Source: Methylobacterium ajmalii
GTDB taxonomy: Bacteria; Pseudomonadota; Alphaproteobacteria; Rhizobiales; Beijerinckiaceae
Reading direction: 5' to 3'
Assembly (NCBI RefSeq): GCF_016613415.1
Contig: NZ_JACWCT010000158.1
Coordinates: forward strand, 1-36,540
DNA length: 36,540 nt
Below the pieces are notes generated by a model. It did not search any database. It was not told where the DNA came from and saw nothing but the letters and a program-made list of their open reading frames with translations. Each line of letters starts with the position of its first letter. The first letter of the stretch is position 1. Shown piece after piece: positions 24,407-32,800 of this stretch. Position numbers and translations under genes: made by a program.

Positions 24407-25414
24407 TCAGAACGCCGTCGCGGCCCAGCCCGAGAGAAGGCCGGCGCCCAGCACCAGCACGAAGGCGGCGGCCCACAATTCGAGCACGCCGACCGCGATC
24501 GCCCCGCCCTGGCCGCGCCCCCCGGCGAGCCGCAGGGCGAGCGCCTTGGCGAAGACCGCGAGCGCCGCGAGGATTCCGGTGGTGATCGCGGTGCCGAGTG
24601 CCATCGCCAGGGTCGCGGCGACACCCGCCCACAGGATGCCCTGCGACAGGGCGAAGACCAGCACCAGGATCGCCCCGGCGCAGGGGCGGGTCCCGGCGGC
24701 CAGCACCACGCCGGCCTGCTCGCGCCAGCCCGCCAGCCGCTCGACCCTGGTTCCGTCGGCAAGACCGGCATGGCCGCAGCCCGGCCCGCAGGCCGGCCCC
24801 GCCTCGCGGTTGAGGAGGCGCGCGAGTTGCCCGGCCTTGCGCCAAGTCACCGCCGCGCCGAGCACCGCCACGCAGGCAAAGCCCGCAGTCTCGATCACCG
24901 TGCCGGCCTGGTTGAGGCCGGCGGCGGTGAGGCGCAGCACCACCGCGCCGCCGCCGACCAGCGCCAGGGCGACGACCGCCTGGAGCAGGGCCGCCAGCAG
25001 GCTCAAGGTGAAGCCGCGCTTCAGGGCGCGCTCGCCGGCCATCAGGTAGCCGGCGATCACCGCCTTGCCGTGGCCGGGCCCGGCGGCATGCAGCACCCCG
25101 TAGGCGAAGCCGAGACCGATGAGGGTCGGGGCCCCGTCCCGGCCGTCCTTGACCGCCGAAACCGCGGCCTGGAGCGCCCGCGAGAAGCCGGCCTGCATGG
25201 CGAGCAGCCAGGCGCCGAGGCTCGTGGCGCCGTTCGGGCTCGCCTCGCGAAAGCCGATGCCGAAAGGCGAGCGCGGCGGCGCCCGGAAGCCGGGAGCCAG
25301 CAGCCCGAGCAAGGCGGCCAGCAGCGCGGCGGCCGCCAGGACCGCGAGGGCAGCCAGCAGCAGGCGCTGGAGCCCGCGGGAGGGGAGAGCGAGGGGAAGG
25401 GCGCGAGTCAGCAC
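24407..25414 (-). CDS. Nickel/cobalt exporter, NicO (RcnA-like) family
   Basis: A 335-residue inner-membrane metal transporter. The family signature HAAGPGHGKAVIAGYLMAG is present, with RPCAGAILVLVFALSQGILWAG and MALGTAITTG in the C-terminal half. About six to seven helices can be seen. A cytoplasmic loop with Cys and His (GPACGPGCGHAG) may bind metal. Relatives export Ni2+ and Co2+; zinc or other metals are possible. The GTG start at 25414 overlaps the TGA of the upstream DUF1007 gene by 7 bases, so the two are translationally coupled. No other start is obvious. Confidence 0.9.
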   Translation of the reverse strand: MLTRALPLALPSRGLQRLLLAALAVLAAAALLAALLGLLAPGFRAPPRSPFGIGFREASPNGATSLGAWLLAMQAGFSRALQAAVSAVKDGRDGAPTLIGLGFAYGVLHAAGPGHGKAVIAGYLMAGERALKRGFTLSLLAALLQAVVALALVGGGAVVLRLTAAGLNQAGTVIETAGFACVAVLGAAVTWRKAGQLARLLNREAGPACGPGCGHAGLADGTRVERLAGWREQAGVVLAAGTRPCAGAILVLVFALSQGILWAGVAATLAMALGTAITTGILAALAVFAKALALRLAGGRGQGGAIAVGVLELWAAAFVLVLGAGLLSGWAATAF

Positions 25415-26052
25415 GCGACGACGATCCGGTTGGCAAACTGCACGCCGTAGGTCGAGGCGGCGGTGATCGCCTCGAAGAAGGCCTCCGACATGCCGGTGGC
25501 GGCGGGCGCAGGCGCGGTAGTCTTGGGCCGGTGCGCGGTGACGCGGCAGGCGGCCGGCGCGCCGACCAGCGTCGCGACCTCGCCGCCCTCGGCGAGGCTG
25601 AAGGCGACGAAGTAGGTCGGGTCGTAGACCTCGAGCGAGGCCGTGCCGGCGACCGGCGTCTTGAGCGGCAGGGTGAAGCGCAGGGTCAGCTGCCCGTCCG
25701 AGAAGGTCATCGCCGGTTCGGCGGCGGCGCCGAGATCGACCTTGCGGCCGTTGACCTTCAGCACCGTGAAGTAGGCGTTGTCGGCGAGGTTCTCGGCGTT
25801 GTCCCGGGCGAGCGCGGCGAGTGCGGCCGGGTTGACCGGCCCGGTCGTCGACTGGCCCAGCCCCTGGATCGCGAAGGCGGAATAGGTCGGATCGAAGGTC
25901 CAGGCATGGCGCACCGCCCGCAGGACCCCGTCGGGCCCGTAATCGAGCTCGGCCCGGGTGGCGATCCAGACGTGCGGATGCGCGAGAGCCGGCGTCGCCG
26001 CGGCGAGGGCGGCAGGCAGGAGGCCGACGAGGAGACGGGACGGGCGCAGCAT
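25408..26052 (-). CDS. DUF1007 family periplasmic protein
   Basis: A 214-residue exported protein. A Sec signal peptide (MLRPSRLLVGLLPAALAAATPALA) precedes the family hallmark HPHVWI at the mature N-terminus. FDPTYSAFAIQGLG, the central KVNGRKVDLG stretch and EVYDPTYFVAFSL are typical DUF1007 blocks. The family is regularly encoded next to NicO-type Ni/Co transporters, as here, and is thought to serve metal binding or delivery; this is not shown for this protein. The ATG at 26052 precedes a 230-base regulatory stretch with an 11-base tandem repeat. The gene is first in a two-gene operon with the NicO gene. Confidence 0.9.
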   Translation of the reverse strand: MLRPSRLLVGLLPAALAAATPALAHPHVWIATRAELDYGPDGVLRAVRHAWTFDPTYSAFAIQGLGQSTTGPVNPAALAALARDNAENLADNAYFTVLKVNGRKVDLGAAAEPAMTFSDGQLTLRFTLPLKTPVAGTASLEVYDPTYFVAFSLAEGGEVATLVGAPAACRVTAHRPKTTAPAPAATGMSEAFFEAITAASTYGVQFANRIVVAC

Positions 26053-26082
26053 GACGATGTCCTTCGGCGACGCTCGCCCGTC

Positions 26083-26104
26083 GTGGTGAAGCGGTGGTGA
26101 AGCG
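26083..26104 (-). promoter_or_regulatory. 11-base tandem repeat upstream of the DUF1007-NicO operon
   Basis: Two perfect direct copies of GTGGTGAAGCG (26083-26093 and 26094-26104), one helical turn apart, 31 bases upstream of the DUF1007 start. The spacing fits two protein copies on one face of DNA. No regulator gene for it was identified. Confidence 0.4.
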
Positions 26105-26130
26105 CGTCGCGCCCCCGGTGGCGCACTGGT

Positions 26131-26149
26131 CCCGCCGCATTGCGGCGGG
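26131..26149 (-). terminator. Perfect palindrome in the TetR/DUF1007 gap
   Basis: CCCGCCGCA (26131-26139) and TGCGGCGGG (26141-26149) form a near-continuous palindrome around one T. It lies downstream of the TetR gene and upstream of DUF1007, both on the minus strand, so it could end TetR transcription or be an operator. Confidence 0.4.
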
Positions 26150-26196
26150 AGCGGGGCGGTGGGGGACGGGCTCCGAAATACGAAGGACAGCGCCCG

Positions 26197-26250
26197 AACC
26201 CTCCCCTCTCTGCGGGGGAGGGTGGCACCCGGAGGGGGCCGGGAGAGGGG
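26197..26250 (+). repeat. 54-bp dispersed GC-rich repeat, copy 1
   Basis: Begins AACCCTCCCCTCTCTGCGGG, passes through a variable middle and ends CGGGAGAGGGG. It is an inverted homologue of copy 2 at 26313-26366 (same length, outer parts nearly identical, middle different). From memory, this sort of sequence is widely repeated in Hyphomicrobiales genomes. It lies 33 bases beyond the TetR stop. Confidence 0.8.
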
Positions 26251-26282
26251 CAGCGCGACACTTCAGGATTAGGTGCCCTTCA

Positions 26283-26993
26283 TCATGGTCGCGACCTCTC
26301 CGGAAGCGTCGTCCCCTCTCCCGCCCCGCTCCGCGGGGCACCCTCCCCCGCAGAGGGGGGAGGGTTCGGCCGGGAACCGCACATCAGCCCCCGCTCCAGC
26401 AGGTCGAGATGCCCGTCCAGGTAGGCCGGCCCGTCGAGGGCGTGGTCGTCGCCGAACATCAGCCGCCAGGTACAGGCCATGATGACGGGGGCGAAGAGCA
26501 GGTGGGGGAATTGCTCGGCGGCGGAAGGCCGGAACTCGCCCCGCTCGACCCCGTAGCGGACGACCCGGCGCAGGGCCTCCACCTCCGGGCCGATCACCTC
26601 GGCGCGCCAGCGATCGGCGAGGTCGGGGAAGCGGCTGACCTCCGCAAGCAGCATCCGGATGATCTCCCGGGTGCGCCGGTCCTCGACCATCTGCGCATAT
26701 TCGAAGGCGAAGTGGGTGCGCAGGATCGCCATGGCGGAGCCCTGCGGGGCGGCGGTGAGGGCCGCCAGGTGCTCGCGCGAGGGACGGCTCATCTCGTGCA
26801 TCGTGGCAAGGAACAGGTCCTCCTTGCTCGGGAAGTACAGGTAGATCGTGCCCTTGGTGATGCCGGCGCGGGCCGCCACGTCGTCGAGCTTGGTCGCCAT
26901 GAAGCCGCTGCGGGCGAATTCCTCGAACGCTGCCTCCACGATCTCGCCGGGCCGCTCCTCCTTGCGCCGCCGGCGCTGTCCCGCCACTGCCAT
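26283..26993 (-). CDS. TetR/AcrR family transcriptional regulator with repeat-encoded tail
   Basis: A 236-residue one-component repressor. The N-terminal HTH domain is clear: IVEAAFEEFARSGFMATKLDDVAARAGITKGTIYLYF (about residues 18-54, in TetR order), with the ligand-binding domain following to about residue 205 (HLDLLERGL). The last 30 residues (including NPPPSAGEGAPRSGAGEG) come from the dispersed repeat copy 2 and are not part of the family. The ATG at 26993 follows AAGGG. The gene is divergent from the small membrane protein and the tandem-adaptor RND operon, with a palindromic operator in the gap, so it probably represses that efflux system and perhaps itself. The ligand is unknown. Confidence 0.92.
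   Translation of the reverse strand: MAVAGQRRRRKEERPGEIVEAAFEEFARSGFMATKLDDVAARAGITKGTIYLYFPSKEDLFLATMHEMSRPSREHLAALTAAPQGSAMAILRTHFAFEYAQMVEDRRTREIIRMLLAEVSRFPDLADRWRAEVIGPEVEALRRVVRYGVERGEFRPSAAEQFPHLLFAPVIMACTWRLMFGDDHALDGPAYLDGHLDLLERGLMCGSRPNPPPSAGEGAPRSGAGEGTTLPERSRP
26313..26366 (-). repeat. 54-bp dispersed GC-rich repeat, copy 2, inside the TetR gene
   Basis: Inverted copy of 26197-26250. On the minus strand it starts AACCCTCCCCCCTCTGCGGG and ends CGGGAGAGGGG, with a middle that differs from copy 1 but keeps stem potential. It lies within the 3' end of the TetR reading frame and encodes a Pro/Ser/Gly-rich tail. The pair of copies (62 bases apart) could fold into a large hairpin. Confidence 0.8.
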
Positions 26994-27005
26994 CTCGTAC
27001 CCTTA

Positions 27006-27034
27006 TTGACTGCCTGGTCAGTTATTAGTACGAG
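27006..27034 (+). promoter_or_regulatory. Promoter with TetR-type operator
   Basis: TTGACT (27006-27011), a 17-base spacer and TACGAG (27029-27034) form a plausible sigma-70 promoter, 27 bases before the ATG at 27062. The imperfect palindrome TGACTGCCTGGTCA (27007-27020) overlaps the -35 box and spacer, a normal site for a TetR repressor. It lies 13 bases upstream of the TetR start, so both directions could be controlled. Confidence 0.6.
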
Positions 27035-27061
27035 ACAGGGGTCGCCTTCAAGGAGCGCGCC

Positions 27062-27334
27062 ATGGCCCGCACGGTGATGTGCCCGTCCCGGATCCGCCGG
27101 TCTCGTCCAACCCAGCCGACCTGGCCCGGGTTCACCCGCCTGGCCAACGGCCTCGACCTGCACGCTCCCGCGTCCTCCCGCGCGCATCCGCTGCTGCCCC
27201 GGCGCGGCGCCGTGCCGGCGCTCGCCCTGGTGCTCGTCGCCATCGCCGGCCGGGCCGGGCTGCTCGCCTGGACCCGCATCGATCCAGTGGCGGCGCCCTG
27301 CACGACCTGCGTGGTCGAGCAGGGCCGGCTCTGA
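27062..27334 (+). CDS. Candidate small membrane protein (90 residues)
   Basis: A 90-residue frame with an ideal ribosome binding site: AAGGAG (27050-27055), 6 bases before the ATG. The first half is basic and Pro/Arg-rich with no hallmarks. The second half has one hydrophobic helix (AVPALALVLVAIAGRAGLLAW, residues about 49-69) and ends in a short Cys-containing tail (APCTTCVVEQ). A CxxC pair (Cys80, Cys83) could bind metal or form a disulfide. I do not recognise a family. It has a promoter/operator ahead and strong hairpins behind, which argues for real expression. Composition is close to what chance frames give in this genome, so the call stays tentative. Confidence 0.5.
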   Translation: MARTVMCPSRIRRSRPTQPTWPGFTRLANGLDLHAPASSRAHPLLPRRGAVPALALVLVAIAGRAGLLAWTRIDPVAAPCTTCVVEQGRL

Positions 27335-27357
27335 GCCGGCACGTCCTTTCGCCTTCG

Positions 27358-27468
27358 CCCCGGTCCGTCGCCGGGGCCTCACCCACAGATGCGGCGACGC
27401 CTCCCCTCGCGGGCGGCCCGCCGCATCTGGAAGGAGCGGCCGCACCCGCCCCCTCGCGGCCGCTCCTT
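27358..27468 (+). terminator. Three consecutive hairpins ahead of the efflux operon
   Basis: Stem 1: CCCCGG (27358-27363) with CCGGGG (27371-27376). Stem 2: AGATGCGGCG (27387-27396) with CGCCGCATCT (27419-27428), perfect. Stem 3: AAGGAGCGGCCGC (27431-27443) with GCGGCCGCTCCTT (27456-27468), a perfect 13-base stem. They lie between the small protein gene and the first adaptor gene at 27540. The last could be a terminator, ending in CTCCTTCACATCC with no long T-tract. Read-through would link TetR control to the efflux genes. Confidence 0.6.
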
Positions 27469-27539
27469 CACATCCACCCCCCGCCCGTGCTGTCCTTCGG
27501 GGCTTCCCGTCCCACGCCGAACCGGTACGCTCGACGACC

Positions 27540-28715
27540 ATGAGATCCAGCCCGACCCTCCGGGGCCTCCACCGCTCGGCCGTGGTCACCGCCCTGCTCC
27601 TTGCGGGACAGGTCCTCGGCGGGCAAACCCTCGCCGGCCAGGCCCGCGCCGACGCGCCCGCTCCGACGGCCAAGGACGAGGCGAAGCCGGCCGCGGCGCA
27701 GGACGCGGAACCTGCAGGCGCGCCCGCCGAGGTGCGGGTGGTCACCGCGGCGCTCGCCCCGGTCTCGGCCGAGGTCGTGCTGACCGGCGACATCCAGGCC
27801 AAGTTCCTGAGCAACATCGCGTTCCGGGTCAGCGGCAAGATCCAGGAGCGCCTGGTCGAGGTCGGCGAGCACGTCACCGCCGACCAGGTGCTGGCCCGGC
27901 TCGAGCCGCAGGAGCAGCAGGTCAACGTCGACACCGCGCAAGCCGCACTCGCCTCGGCCGAGGCGCTCTTGACCCAGGCCAAGGTCGGCTTCGAGCGCCA
28001 GCAATCCCTGATGCGCAGCGGCTACACCACCCGCACCGCCTACGACCAGGCCGAGCAGACCCTGCGCACCACCCAGGCCTCCGTCGAATCCGCCAAGGCG
28101 GCTTTGGGCAACGCCCGCGAGCAATTCTCCTACACCGAGCTGAAGACCGGGGTCGCCGGCATGATCACGGCGCGCAACGCCGAGGCAGGCCAGGTGGTCC
28201 AGTCGGGCCAGACCGTGTTCACGCTCGCCCAGGACGGGCCGCGGGACGCGGTGTTCATCGTCTCCGAGACGCTGCTCGCCGAGCCGCCGGAGGGCAAGAC
28301 CGTCGACATCATCCTCCTGTCCGATCCACGGGTGCGCACCACCGGGACCGTCCGGGAGATCTCGCCGGCGGTCGATCCGTCCTCGGGCGGCGTGCGGGTG
28401 AAGATCGGCCTCTCGGCCGTACCGCCCGAGATGTCGCTCGGGTCGACGGTGGCGGGCCTCGGCCGCTTCCGCGCCCGGCAGGCGATCAGCCTGCCCTGGA
28501 GCGCGCTGTTTCGCTGGCAGGACCAGCCGGCGGTCTGGGTGCTCGATCCGGGCACCGGCACCGTCGCGCCGAAGACCGTCACGATCGACCGCTACGCCGG
28601 CTCGGCCATCGTGCTGTCGGACGGCGTCGCGCCGGGCGAGCGGGTGGTGACCGCCGGGATCCAGCTCCTGCGCCCCGGCCAGGCGGTCGCGGTGGTCGGG
28701 GAGGACGGGAAGTGA
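27540..28715 (+). CDS. RND efflux periplasmic adaptor subunit (first of two)
   Basis: A 391-residue membrane fusion protein. A Sec signal peptide (about residues 1-38, ending ARADA) leads into a Pro/Ala linker, then the adaptor core: a barrel-sandwich strand IAFRVSGKIQERLVEVGEHVTADQVLARLE, a coiled-coil hairpin (about 125-190, AALASAEALLTQAKVGFERQQSL and the returning arm), the second lipoyl half (GVAGMITARNAEAGQVVQSGQTVFTL) and a beta-barrel and membrane-proximal domain to the end. It links the RND pump to an outer-membrane channel. No lipobox is seen, so it is probably soluble or held by the pump. The next gene, a second adaptor, overlaps its stop (GTGA). Confidence 0.93.
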   Translation: MRSSPTLRGLHRSAVVTALLLAGQVLGGQTLAGQARADAPAPTAKDEAKPAAAQDAEPAGAPAEVRVVTAALAPVSAEVVLTGDIQAKFLSNIAFRVSGKIQERLVEVGEHVTADQVLARLEPQEQQVNVDTAQAALASAEALLTQAKVGFERQQSLMRSGYTTRTAYDQAEQTLRTTQASVESAKAALGNAREQFSYTELKTGVAGMITARNAEAGQVVQSGQTVFTLAQDGPRDAVFIVSETLLAEPPEGKTVDIILLSDPRVRTTGTVREISPAVDPSSGGVRVKIGLSAVPPEMSLGSTVAGLGRFRARQAISLPWSALFRWQDQPAVWVLDPGTGTVAPKTVTIDRYAGSAIVLSDGVAPGERVVTAGIQLLRPGQAVAVVGEDGK

Positions 28716-29797
28716 AGCACGTCCCCGCCCTCGCAGTCCTCGTCCTCCTCGCCGCCTGCCAGGAGAAGAAGGCCGAGGCGCCGCCGCCGGTGCGCCCGGT
28801 GCTGACCACGAAGGTCGAGATCCGCACCGCCGAGACCTTCGGGCCCTTCGCCGGCACGGTCGAGCCGCGCTACCAGACCCAGGCCGGGTTCCGGGTGCCG
28901 GGCCGGATGGTCGCCCGCGACGTCTATGTCGGCGATCTCGTGCCCAAGGGCGCGCGCCTCGCCGCCCTCGATCCCACCGTGCTGCAATTCGCCGTCACCC
29001 GGGCCCGGGCCGACGTCACCGACGCCGAGGCGCAGCTCGCCAACGCCAACGCCGTCGAGGGACGCCAGCGCACCCTGTTCGACGGCGGCAACGTCACCCA
29101 GGCCGCCCTCGACGCGGCGGTCGCCACCCGCGACACCGCCGCGGCGCGCCTGGCCCAGGCCAAGGCCGCCCTCCAGAAGGCGACCGACGAGCTCGGCTAC
29201 GCCACCCTGAAGGCCGATGTCGACGGGGTGGTGACCGCCTGGAACGCCGAGGTCGGCCAGGTGGTGAGCGCCGGCCAGGTCGTGGTGACGCTCGCCCGCC
29301 CCGACATCCGCGAGGCGGTGGTCGACATTCCGGACGGGCTGATGGCCGGCATCAAGGCCGGCACCGAGTTCACCGTGACGCTCCAGGCCGCCCCGACCAT
29401 CACCGCCAAGGGCCGGGTGCGCGAGATCGGGCCGCTGGCCGACCCCGCGACCCGCACGCGCCGGGTGCGCATGACCCTCACGGCGCCCCCGGAGGCGTTC
29501 CGGCTGGGCACCACCATCACGGTGGCCTTGGCCCGTGCCACCCCGCCGCGCATCACCCTGCCGGCCACCGCCCTGCTGCGGGAGGAGAGCCGCACCAGCG
29601 TCTGGGTGGTCGCGCCGGACGGCAAGTCGGTCGCCCGCCGCGAGGTCGCGGTGGTCCCGGTCTCCGACACCGCGCACCACGACGACGATGCGGTGACCTT
29701 GAGCGACGGCCTCAAGGCCGGCGAGACCGTGGTGGTGGCGGGCGTCCACAGCCTGAAGGACGGGCAGGCGGTGCGCCTGACCGCCTCGGGCCTCTGA
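28712..29797 (+). CDS. RND efflux periplasmic adaptor subunit, lipoprotein (second of two)
   Basis: A 361-residue membrane fusion protein. It starts with a lipoprotein signal (MKHVPALAVLVLLAAC, lipobox LLAAC), so Cys16 is lipidated. The core follows the adaptor order: FRVPGRMVARDVYVGDLVPKGARLAALD, a coiled-coil hairpin (about 95-165), then LKADVDGVVTAWNAEVGQVVSAGQVVVTL, a beta-barrel and a membrane-proximal domain. GTG at 28712 shares bases with the TGA of the first adaptor, so the two are coupled. Two adaptors for one pump is the TriABC layout of Pseudomonas aeruginosa, where both are needed. The two adaptors here differ clearly in sequence. The pump gene starts 76 bases downstream. Confidence 0.93.
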   Translation: MKHVPALAVLVLLAACQEKKAEAPPPVRPVLTTKVEIRTAETFGPFAGTVEPRYQTQAGFRVPGRMVARDVYVGDLVPKGARLAALDPTVLQFAVTRARADVTDAEAQLANANAVEGRQRTLFDGGNVTQAALDAAVATRDTAAARLAQAKAALQKATDELGYATLKADVDGVVTAWNAEVGQVVSAGQVVVTLARPDIREAVVDIPDGLMAGIKAGTEFTVTLQAAPTITAKGRVREIGPLADPATRTRRVRMTLTAPPEAFRLGTTITVALARATPPRITLPATALLREESRTSVWVVAPDGKSVARREVAVVPVSDTAHHDDDAVTLSDGLKAGETVVVAGVHSLKDGQAVRLTASGL

Positions 29798-29873
29798 CCG
29801 CTCCCTGATTTTTTTCGCGCGCGGCCCGACCCGGCCCGCCTTCCAGACCCCTTTCAGCGCGAGGCCGCGCCCG

Positions 29874-32800
29874 ATGAAGTCGTTCAACCTCTCCGAATGG
29901 GCGCTGTCGCACCGCTCCTTCGTCTGGTTCCTGATGGCGGTGGCGATCGTCGCCGGCGCGATGTCCTATCGCAAGCTCGGCCGCGAGGAAGACCCCGCCT
30001 TCGCGATCAAGACCATGGTGGTGCAGGCGGTGTGGCCCGGCGCCACGATCAGCGACACCCTCGACCAGGTCACCGACCGGATCGAGAAGGAGCTGCAGCA
30101 GATCGGCGCGGTCGACTACACCAAGAGCTACACCACGCCGGGCCAGGCGACGGTGTTCGTGAACCTGCGCGACACCACCCCGCCGCAGACGATCCCGTGG
30201 CTGTTCTACCAGGTCCGCAAGCGGCTCGGCGACATCAAGGGCACCTTCCCGCAAGGCATGCAGGGCCCGTTCTTCAACGACGAGTTCGGCGACGTCTACG
30301 GCAACGTCTACGCCTTCACGGCCGACGGGCTCTCGATGCGCCAGCTGCGCGACTACGTCGAGACGGTGCGCACCCGGATCATCAAGGTGCCGAGCATCGG
30401 CAAGACCCAGATCATCGGCGCCCAGAACGAGGTGATCTATCTCGGCTTCTCGACCCGCAAGCTCGCCGGCCTCGGCGTCGACGTGCAATCGCTGATCAAG
30501 ACCCTGCAGGCCCAGAACGCGGTGGCGCCCTCGGGCGTGATCCAGGCCGGGCCGGAGCGGGTCTCGGTGCGGGTCGGCGGGCAGTTCACCGACGAGAACA
30601 GCCTGAAGGCGATCAACCTGCGGGTCAACGACCGCTTCTTCCGCCTCTCGGACGTGGCCGAGATCGAGCGCGGCTACACCGATCCGCCCGAGGCGCTCTT
30701 CCGCTACAACGGCCGGCCGGCGATCGGGCTCGCCATCGCCATGCAGCAGAGCGGCAACCTGCTCGAGTTCGGCGAGGCCCTGAAGTCCCGCATGCGCCAG
30801 GTCGAGGCCGAGCTCCCCGTCGGCGTCGGCATCCACCTCGTCTCGGACCAGCCCAGAATCGTCGAGGAAGCGGTCGGCGGCTTCACCAAGGCGCTGGTCG
30901 AGGCGGTGGTGATCGTGCTCGTGGTCTCGTTCCTGAGCCTCGGGATGCGGGCCGGCCTCGTGGTGTCGTTCTCGATCCCGCTGGTGCTCGCCATCGTGTT
31001 CGTCGTCATGGAGGTGATGGGGGTCACGCTGCAGCGCATCTCGCTCGGCGCCCTCATCATCGCGCTCGGCCTCCTCGTCGACGACGCGATGATCACCGTC
31101 GAGATGATGGTGTCGCGGCTGGAGGCCGGCGACAGCCTGCACAAGGCCGCGACCTTCGCCTACACCTCGACCGCCTTCCCGATGCTCACCGGCACCCTCG
31201 TCACCGTGGCGGGCTTCCTGCCGATCGGCTTCAACGGCTCGGCGGCGGGCGAGTACACCTACTCGCTGTTCGTGGTGATCGCGGCCTCGCTCCTCGTCTC
31301 CTGGGTGGTGGCGGTCCTGTTCGCCCCTCTCATCGGCGTGAAGATCCTGCCGAAGACCATGAAAGGCCACCACGAGAAGCCGAGCCGCCTGCTCAACGGG
31401 TTCCGGGCCCTGCTGCTGCCGGCGATGCGCTTCCGCTGGATCACCGTGGCCGCCTGCGTCGGGATGCTGGGTGCCGCCGTCGTCGGCATGGGCCACGTCC
31501 AGCAGCAGTTCTTCCCGGCCTCCGACCGGCCCGAGGTGCTGGTCGACATGACCCTGCCGCAGAACGCCAGCATCAGTGAGACCAAGGCGCAGATGGACCG
31601 GTTCGAGGAGGCCCTGAAGGGCGACTCCGAGATCAAGCGCTGGAGCTCCTACGTCGGCCAGGGCGCGATCCGCTTCTACCTGCCCCTCGACCAGCAGCTC
31701 TCGAACGCCTTCTTCGGCCAGATCGTGATCGAGACCGTGTCGCTGGAGGCCCGGGACCGCACCATGGCGCGGCTCAACGCGCTCGCCCGGCGCGACTTCG
31801 TCGGCACCGACGTGTTCATCCATCCCCTCGACCTCGGCCCCCCGGTCGGCCGGCCGATCCAGTACCGGATCAGCGGCCCCGACCTGCAGGTGGTGCGCGC
31901 GCAGGCGCTCAAGCTCGCCAACCTGGTGGCGCGGAACCCGCATGTCGGCCTGCCGACCTTCGACTGGAACGAGCCCGGCAAGGTCCTGCGGGTCGAGATC
32001 CTGCAGGACAAGGCGCGCCAGCTCGGCGTGACCTCGCAGGACATCGCCGGCATCCTCAACGGCGTGGTCGGCGGCACCACGATCACCCAGGTCCGCGACG
32101 CGATCTACCTCGTCGACGTGGTCGGCCGGGCGCAGGGGCCGGAGCGGCGGTCCGTCGACACGCTCCAGAGCCTGCAGGTGCCGACCGCCGGCGGCGCCAC
32201 CGTGCCGCTGCTCGCCTTCGCCAAGATCCATTACGACCTCGAGCAGCCGATCGTCTGGCGCCGGGACCGGATGCCGACCATCACGGTGCGCGCCTCGATC
32301 ACCGACGCGACCCAGCCGCCGACGGTCGTCGATGCGCTCGCCCCCGCGGTGGCGCAGTTCCGCGCGGAGCTGCCCGACGGCTACGACCTCGCGACCGGCG
32401 GCGCCGTGGAGGAGGCCGCCAAGGGCCAGGGCCCGATCGCCGCGGTGGTGCCGGTGATGCTGCTGGTGATGGCCTTCTTCCTGATGGTGCAGCTCCAGAG
32501 CGTGCAGAAGCTCTTCCTCGTCTCGAGCGTCGCCCCGCTCGGCCTGATCGGCGTCGTCGCGGCGCTGCTGCCGTCGGGCGCCCCGATGGGCTTCGTGGCG
32601 ATCCTCGGCATCCTGGCGCTGATCGGCATCATCATCCGCAACGCCGTGATCCTGGTGACCCAGATCGACGAGTTCGAGGCCGAGGGCATGACGCCCTGGG
32701 ACGCCGTGGTGGAGGCGACCTGCCACCGCATGCGCCCGATCCTGCTCACCGCGGCCGCCGCGAGCCTCGGCATGGTGCCGATCGCCCGCGAGGTCTTCTG

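Noticed and set aside
27079..27543. 154-codon Pro/Arg-rich frame overlapping the candidate small membrane protein
   Set aside because: No SD, runs through all three hairpins, no domain; a shadow frame.
29798..29873. Seven-T run after the second adaptor gene as a terminator
   Set aside because: No hairpin precedes the T run, and a terminator here would cut the pump off from its adaptors.
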